Source of the DNA: Elusimicrobia bacterium HGW-Elusimicrobia-1
Lineage (GTDB): Bacteria; Elusimicrobiota; Endomicrobiia; PHAN01
Direction of reading: 5' to 3'
DNA: 43,368 nt
Assembly (NCBI GenBank): GCA_002841695.1
Contig: PHAN01000015.1
Coordinates: forward strand, 1 to 43,368
Every line of letters starts with the position of its first letter. The stretch's first letter is position 1. This document shows, in pieces, positions 40,601 to 43,368 of the stretch. The position numbers and the translations under genes are program-made. The notes under the pieces were generated by a model. The model had not been told where the DNA came from. It made no database searches and worked only from the letters and a program-made list of their open reading frames with translations.

Positions 40601-43368
40601 GGTGGACAACCTGACACGGGCGGTGTCGTTAAGATAGCGAGATGCGTAGTAGTAAAGCGCCGGCGACACGCCTATAATGCCGGAGGAGTCCGTAACCGCG
40701 TAGTCGGTGGACGAGGGCGCAAGCGTGTCCGAACCATCGGCGCTGTAAGAGATTATTCCCGTGGAACCCGCGACACTGAAAACCGAAAGTTCAACGGGCA
40801 CACCCGACGAAGGCACCACGTTGGCGTAGGAGTCCGACAGATAAGCGGTAATTTGTATTTTGCCCCAGTCGGAGCGCGTGCCTGTGGGCACCCGTATTTC
40901 GGCGACGCCGTGCTCGGTGCCGGCTGTAACGGTCACAAGCTCGGGGGTAAATGCCGCGGCGGGCCCGGGATTGACCGTGACGTTGTAGGTAAGCGCGCCG
41001 TGATACGGCGTATTGCTGCGCCACGATGTGACATCGTCGGGCGGGTTCACCTGATAAACCCTTAGTTCGCGCGCTCCGGCGCGTCTGAGTGTTATTCCGG
41101 CGAAGTCCTTTTGACCGTAGTCGGAAACGGCCCAGTCGGTAGTCGCGGGGAGAGAAGGCGTCTGCGGGTCGTCGTAGGATTCGGCCCACCATTCCACCAT
41201 CTTGCCGCTGGAAACGTAGTCGATCCAGTTAGAACCGGTTGAAACTATATTTTCGTATGTATCGTGCAGCACCACTCTTCCGCCAAAGCCGGTGCCGGCC
41301 GTAATCGTAGGCGGCAGATTCGTTATGTGCATATGGTGCACGGGCGCGGGCCAGACGCGCATATTGGCCGACGTCGCCGTGGAATAATGCGGCGCCGCGC
41401 CGTCGATGTCGGAGGCCGTAAGCGACCACGTGGAAGACGCCGTGCGCGGATTCACGGAGAACATATTGTATCCGTCGATAAGAGGGTTGGAATCGGGCTG
41501 GTTGTCCTTGGGATCCCACGTGGCTATTCCGACGGTGGGCATAGGCCAGCCGTCCGCCGCGCGCGAGCGGTTATTGAAATCGTCGACAAGATAGACGTCG
41601 GAATTTACCGACTGCCCCGCCGTGTAAGCCGTCGGGGAGCCCGTCTTGCCCGAGGGATGTCCCTGCACTCTCGTCTCGCCCGGCAGGACTATCAGAAGAC
41701 GGGTGGCCGTGGCCGTGCGCACGGTAAACTGGGGCGACGAAGAAGCCGTGTACTGAAGCGGAATGCCATCGGTATCGGCGGCAAGAAGCACGTGGGACGT
41801 CGCGGCGGTCCTGAGCGTTACGGGGTACGTCTGGGCGCCGGAAACCAGGGCGGCCGTGGATGGATCTGTGTCGTATATGTCGCTGGTGAGGAGGAACACG
41901 CCCGGCTGCGGGTCGACATCGGAAACGGGGTTAAAGTAAGCGTCTGTCAGATTTACCGTGGCCAGGAACGTCGCGCCGGCGACACGCTGAGACGGCGTTC
42001 CAATCTTGCCGTAGGGCTCGGCCGCGCCCGCATCCTGGCTCTTGCCGGGAGAGGCGGTTTCTCCGGGCAGCAGCAGTTGGAGTTGAGTGGCTCCGGCCGA
42101 CTGAACGGTGAACGTGGACGAATTAACGGGCGAATAAAGAGGCGCGACATAGTCGACGTCCTCGGCCCTTATATAGTGACTGGATGAAGAAGTGTATATC
42201 TTGAAGTTGAATATTCTGTATCCGGACTCCTGGTCTATGGGAGCGTCCGGCGGTATGATGGCGTAACCGCCCAGCGGCAGAGAAACATTTATGGCGTCAA
42301 GAGGCGTCAGCGGCACAATGTTCCAGTAATCGTCGCACAGACCCACCTGCACAGAGAACTGCTGCCCGGCCGTTATAAGCGACGGCGAGCCGCTCTTGCC
42401 CGATGCCGCGCTGCCGTCGAAGTTTTCGCCCGGAAGGACTATGTTAAGCTTCTTGGGATCGCCCGGCAAAACGGTAACGGCGCCCGAGGCGCCTTCGAGG
42501 AAGTCCGGTTCGAGAGGGTCGTTAATGTCGTCGGCGTATATTCTGTACGTCATAGTTCCGGTGGAAGCCGTGTTCATATAAACAACGGCCGTAGCCGAGG
42601 TCGTCATAAGGAAGTAGTAGGACGTGGTGTACCCGCCGACGTTCTGCTTGGGATTGTTCGTCCAGATATTTACATACTGCGTGGAGTAGGCGACGTTCCA
42701 ATAATCGTCGCAGGAACGCACGGTCACATTAAACGGAATACCGGCCTTCTGACTGTCGGGATTATAACCGGCCGCCTTGCCGGTGCCCGAGCCGGGCTGG
42801 GCGACCTCGCCGGGGGCAAGAACCTGGAATTTCTTGGGCACGTTCGGATTGACGGTAAGCGCCGACGATATGTGCTGCGCAAGAGCGGGCGGGTTCGCAT
42901 CCCCGTCGGTGGCGGTTATGGTTGTCTGGGCGGCGGTTCTAAGTTGCACGGTGGCGGTGGCCACGCCCGAAGTCATGGTCCTGTTGGTGTTGCCCAGTAC
43001 TCCGTTGACATATCCGAACTGGTCGGAAACGGCCACGTTTATGGCCGTCTGATTGACGGTACTGATAAAGTTGTAATAGTTGTCGGTGGCGTAGACCGTC
43101 GTCTCAAAGTTAATGCCGGCGGTTTGGGCGTTCACTGTTCCCGAACGTCCTTCGGGTACGGTCTTCTTACCGTTGACCCTCGTCTGTCCGGGCAGAACGA
43201 CTATGAGGCAGGCGGCGGCGTTGGGCGATACCAGCACCGGCGACGACACGCCCGCCGAATATCCGTCGGCCGACGCCGTTATCATATGCGTCGCCGCGGT
43301 AAGAAGCGTGGCGTTGAAGTTTCTTGTGCCCTGCGATAACGTCAGAGCCGTCGGCGTGGACCAGTAGA
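31601..43368 (-). CDS. Giant modular secreted/surface protein with FlgD-like C-terminal domain (N-terminus beyond right edge)
   Basis: More than 3920 residues; the frame stays open to the last base, so the methionine at 43285 is internal. Order from the N-side: at least five Ig-like modules of about 125 residues with LPGE[TNQ] (41300-43285); more bacterial-Ig-like beta modules (about 38400-41300); eight modules with a DxNxNGxxD loop and YF[VI]TYDI (33350-38400); a ladder of DLDGDGxxD calcium-type loops (about 32815-33030); a fibronectin III domain (31940-32270); and a FlgD/T9SS-like C-terminal domain starting SNFPNPVD and ending in RKIGVIH (31604-31920). There are no catalytic motifs and almost no cysteine. 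The likely role is a long surface fibre or adhesin. It is a plausible substrate of the SprA-like translocon, by inference. Confidence 0.88.
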   Translation of the reverse strand, partial: YWSTPTALTLSQGTRNFNATLLTAATHMITASADGYSAGVSSPVLVSPNAAACLIVVLPGQTRVNGKKTVPEGRSGTVNAQTAGINFETTVYATDNYYNFISTVNQTAINVAVSDQFGYVNGVLGNTNRTMTSGVATATVQLRTAAQTTITATDGDANPPALAQHISSALTVNPNVPKKFQVLAPGEVAQPGSGTGKAAGYNPDSQKAGIPFNVTVRSCDDYWNVAYSTQYVNIWTNNPKQNVGGYTTSYYFLMTTSATAVVYMNTASTGTMTYRIYADDINDPLEPDFLEGASGAVTVLPGDPKKLNIVLPGENFDGSAASGKSGSPSLITAGQQFSVQVGLCDDYWNIVPLTPLDAINVSLPLGGYAIIPPDAPIDQESGYRIFNFKIYTSSSSHYIRAEDVDYVAPLYSPVNSSTFTVQSAGATQLQLLLPGETASPGKSQDAGAAEPYGKIGTPSQRVAGATFLATVNLTDAYFNPVSDVDPQPGVFLLTSDIYDTDPSTAALVSGAQTYPVTLRTAATSHVLLAADTDGIPLQYTASSSPQFTVRTATATRLLIVLPGETRVQGHPSGKTGSPTAYTAGQSVNSDVYLVDDFNNRSRAADGWPMPTVGIATWDPKDNQPDSNPLIDGYNMFSVNPRTASSTWSLTASDIDGAAPHYSTATSANMRVWPAPVHHMHITNLPPTITAGTGFGGRVVLHDTYENIVSTGSNWIDYVSSGKMVEWWAESYDDPQTPSLPATTDWAVSDYGQKDFAGITLRRAGARELRVYQVNPPDDVTSWRSNTPYHGALTYNVTVNPGPAAAFTPELVTVTAGTEHGVAEIRVPTGTRSDWGKIQITAYLSDSYANVVPSSGVPVELSVFSVAGSTGIISYSADGSDTLAPSSTDYAVTDSSGIIGVSPALYYYASRYLNDTARVRLSTGALVGNSKTVRTIGGTPYKMQYVDFPTSIVAGNETTMMAVQRLDAWNNPTYQGDTPISLVTNSLAKTQTPARLWEFREYSGGPAVTTLNIRGVYKSTAAYILYYDEMSSTPSGEDGRTGTWLIDVRMGADPDRWARGNLTVYPDATTKVNFDNAIATITAGTPYEYTLSGPGALSVFWEAQLQDKWNNPTLSTETITLDLANLRSSSTNYDYSGFSVSSAITVGPPPSFQQSASTVTIGTGDYRARFYYMDTRTSNTYDPAGGSRPVITVTARDRGWTGGSQWVNVQPDYIKKTAFVSSVQWNLIAGATSQPFILQTQDKFSNPSPILAMDLADDSPRRIRVLSDSSGDTRFAIGFATAVWTASEALHRFTLGMHTTQYVMTDSLVGTHTLTSREYVDFGWAQGNQDYRVIPDLPVTTVFTSPQRSLVAGTTIQFDGSGTPSSTMTVQGRGGDMIIKRNGNFVPAPVTVQMRDRFGNVATSTENVIVSFEAPYTQNTYAGTNPALVPDNPAWQLISGGALANVLIPSGGTVAMVFIYETQTGTVTLRATARTDSGRQFFATEQKNFITPAPAAYFTLHHPFLITNPLSVHEPGLITVRARDRYGNLATGHTQNGQYYTGTILLTHDGDASKVNLRDSGPEGTTYYTYTAGNAGTYSTLQLTNQEQGSLKVRVTDYASIVLPDGHPSKIVGYTDDMDRDLPSRSDGNVVTAGVVITPADMAPEDPLTPAKRELREGSVYQDRTALLQGDGEVDEKPAPAPMLRLNIRVQPSGVTQTASMTQLRVDKLGTLPASAVTAVGLYRDSNLNGKFNGELFLGGPSSDELVKTGTFSEAANAWYFTDLNEIITTTSRNYFLTVRISTVAPTPNTLGLRIDNYNYIITSSASVARIAANNFSIRTATSPVMKEAAKIFAASEDIAAWYEVNRGTFSELAKSTWVYQGTPSVGMLKISMWTPEFTGRLGQVRVTRTGSGYDSDVVGCAIYMDDNATGDPSGGDGIFQSALDQQISTWTTFGSDGAALVALNSLQLIDTTTRHFFVAYRIHDSATPLLTQGARISDANHIICPEGKIQPIPAIVSSLVTIEATRDRTNLVDFNKSAPNNFSVPGVAVQGDKNIPVARMTMATMERTAIWTGLKFDRGNPEGKNSPADVADIKVWRDVNGNGLLDPATDQVVSPTDKKAVFPMSTLFWAVGPADTSIRVVDMTTFIPDLSPFPAAPGRLVLGDGTSAREVVTYYGVDINNNTFTDVVRSSSPLSFAAGSPISGQAIINLVGSLGGQELTTIPKDYFVTYDVNILANVDPDANLGLEMRTTAYFALSVPDYMENRYNMIGLPPSGKSASYVLRVNEYADAIVCVATNTTLGGSLQQQATNQPVLTFTLDTSSSEARWSGLNIYGIGTAADNNNLVEEVSRVKIWYDQDNNGIFSPAYDLLIGSGTFGNTGQPLMSNVAFTPANAQTLFVKNNDDRRVIYRGKSQRFFVTYDITDNALPNDPDTQAPRTLGARIVRDGTNFAVSSPNYMVSTGAYSTPLSGRLRDIIPSPRTVTITPSPMFTTKAGSYPAPRVKGSLPSGQNYIALYSNDPVNSVTPTLGLPTSGYAIIGSEIIRYSDKSADTLLGVTRGLLDSTAQTHSSGAVLGISYTQGDKNNAFMKFKLVSSGFEVRLENITFNRLMPLGLYGDDTDVSAIKIWRDNGNGTLDRDPETGEISEFVETRLGQGAFDGNGLASIGLNDPVIDRGYTLVTTTPTLYWLTMDISPSAKFSDPNKTPQNEVVGLYCSERTRVALGPSEAGHQMSNYDDLGALAFPMDSPGAVIIPTVDTMYVRTSDILPTSVVQNDVNVGVMQLTLFTNKNTAVWEGLKFDLSVLDPSGKEQVTCVDGDIARVKVWKVLKDTTTEIGQYAPSEVIYSSATSKYLGLITEGTERFVDRTVTVNLKRKQIIGPTLDSYWVTYDIAENAQVSRTVGFTIRSTDYFLVAVPDLKNFDEGFSPPRATKASPIMEVVSYGIMRVYDSAKAVNQAGGTYQAATRVPVARMKLRTTVAGARWWGIDLERIGSSSKADYPYARNSDVKYVKIYMDSNRNDILDAEDNCISEMSTALDVEVSNLAAVPFDMIVTSTVSDQGQLPASGSQLYAKIGDEIMEFSGAGTVMISGIARPSLRVTRRALFNTAAASHSVGASVSKVDMFDILDDRNRLKVVTLTQPQMLAKTAQTYFIAYDIGDNAVAGNSLGVKIQDRAWLRFTSPNENSSVVEQEMGLDIVTGSYPYETSMFTINPVNLSITAESMAPVAVQQLTVNVPLLRLNMWVDRNQITLNKLLLRQLGTIDSPSEAGDGYGDFSRISVWHDIDGNGVFNSQVDKLLGYAARGGLDFVTSTAVVTLGDKGFEIGTTGKTLFVTGNVGEFDLSNNANTRGHLASISLLHFTGLVIVPETAGSPATNTFPYISNPLSIMDKYAPTISAVSMIPKVWVDVFGDGYPAMCIEEINANGGLPKGYTITDRKKKIYQEALDRAKGTYREIEYEVVRVMSPDGEVFIDLDGDGVNDIEDLSGRDESRDLDLDGDGIAEIDISGNGVLDVDLDGDGFADDIVGDLNGDGVPEIDLKKDGNVDWGYIPEKWSKETSRLYSKWPRVTSANFKEYQIGIGAVADRNDVTESVATEGWMAASQNKKTVLNLPLVVAKVTRTKSSVARLAAPPFLLQVESTDGFSLENGQIYIGSEMMKYTTKTGDTFTIVERAINGTQAQAHSARTRVTNYAYFYRVRAVAAVSGTDIYGPAAPMMAYRVDVSPPSQAGAPVSDPEKSGRPETSGVYTIEWAPSADEESGVRAYEIQERVDTNPVWQTIRIKSGGYNTFQVGNKDLPSNQPREQGRFYYYRVRAQNYAGGWGAWSAPSAPAVTGLPAEVISAVSNFPNPVDTRKGGEEGRTNIVYVLNQDADVEIALFDLLGYEVDRWNYPAGQSGGRKGANRVPWDGTNAQGQKVAKGGYIARITVRARDKAVTIIRKIGVIH
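33350..38400 (-). repeat. Eight coding modules with EF-hand-like loops and YFVTYDI motif
   Basis: Loops such as LYRDSNLNGKFNG, KVWRDVNGNGLLD, KIWYDQDNNGIF, KIYMDSNRNDILD and SVWHDIDGNGVF recur about every 525-820 bp, each followed by YF[VIL]T[YV][DR]I. The longer modules carry an inserted motif of about 45 residues (IGSEIIRY...VTRGLL...TAQTHSSGA), seen near 36900, 35770, 34160 and 32430. Confidence 0.8.
41300..43285 (-). repeat. Five tandem Ig-like coding modules of about 125 residues
   Basis: The starts are marked by LPGQT, APGEV, LPGEN, LPGET and LPGET, spaced 123-128 residues apart. Each module has G[KS]xG, then TAG, then D-x-Y/F-x-N and a late LRTA/ADD-type strand. At least one more begins beyond the right edge. 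Confidence 0.85.

Overview
The window reads as a bacterial chromosome segment from a Gram-negative-type (two-membrane) lineage outside the well-studied phyla. It encodes lipopolysaccharide transport proteins (LptF, LptG, LptE), a SprA-like outer-membrane protein and a very large secreted modular protein with a FlgD/type-9-like C-terminal domain. The mix of this machinery with GlgE/GlgM glycogen metabolism and many short palindromic repeats suggests an uncultured lineage such as Elusimicrobiota or a neighbouring candidate phylum. That placement is an inference; the sequence alone does not prove it.

Layout. 1-2.9 kb: the 3' end of a tail-fibre-like protein that enters from the left edge, a radical SAM/SPASM protein and a secreted SASA-type esterase, closed by a terminator. 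3.1-11.7 kb (minus strand): lptF, lptG, a 1692-residue SprA-like gene and comF, with repeat elements in two of the gaps. 11.7-22.8 kb (plus strand): galT under a consensus sigma-70 promoter, glgE, glgM and leuS. Two blocks of foreign-looking genes split this row. The first lies between galT and glgE and holds a lipoprotein, a DUF6973-like fragment, and a membrane-protein gene cut by a complete IS3/IS407-type element. It is bounded by a 76-bp duplication of the galT 3' end. The second lies between glgE and glgM and holds a frameshifted M15-like peptidase and an SH3-type protein. 22.8-28.0 kb: lptE, holA, rpsT (minus), murJ, uvrC and an MGMT-like gene. 28.0-31.5 kb (minus): a coiled-coil protein, a HhH-GPD glycosylase, a gamma-carbonic-anhydrase-like protein, argF and a lytic transglycosylase. 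31.6-43.4 kb (minus): one giant modular gene that runs off the right edge.

How the parts fit. GlgM makes maltose-1-phosphate and GlgE polymerises it, so the two genes form the core of the GlgE alpha-glucan route; GalT can supply glucose-1-phosphate. LptF/LptG/LptE build the outer membrane. The SprA-like protein, co-directional with lptFG, is a candidate outer-membrane translocon, and the giant protein with its C-terminal sorting-like domain is a candidate substrate. This pairing is the most interesting hypothesis here. The second theme is repeat invasion: at least five palindromic element types occupy gaps, and a perfect 28-bp palindrome sits in frame inside leuS.
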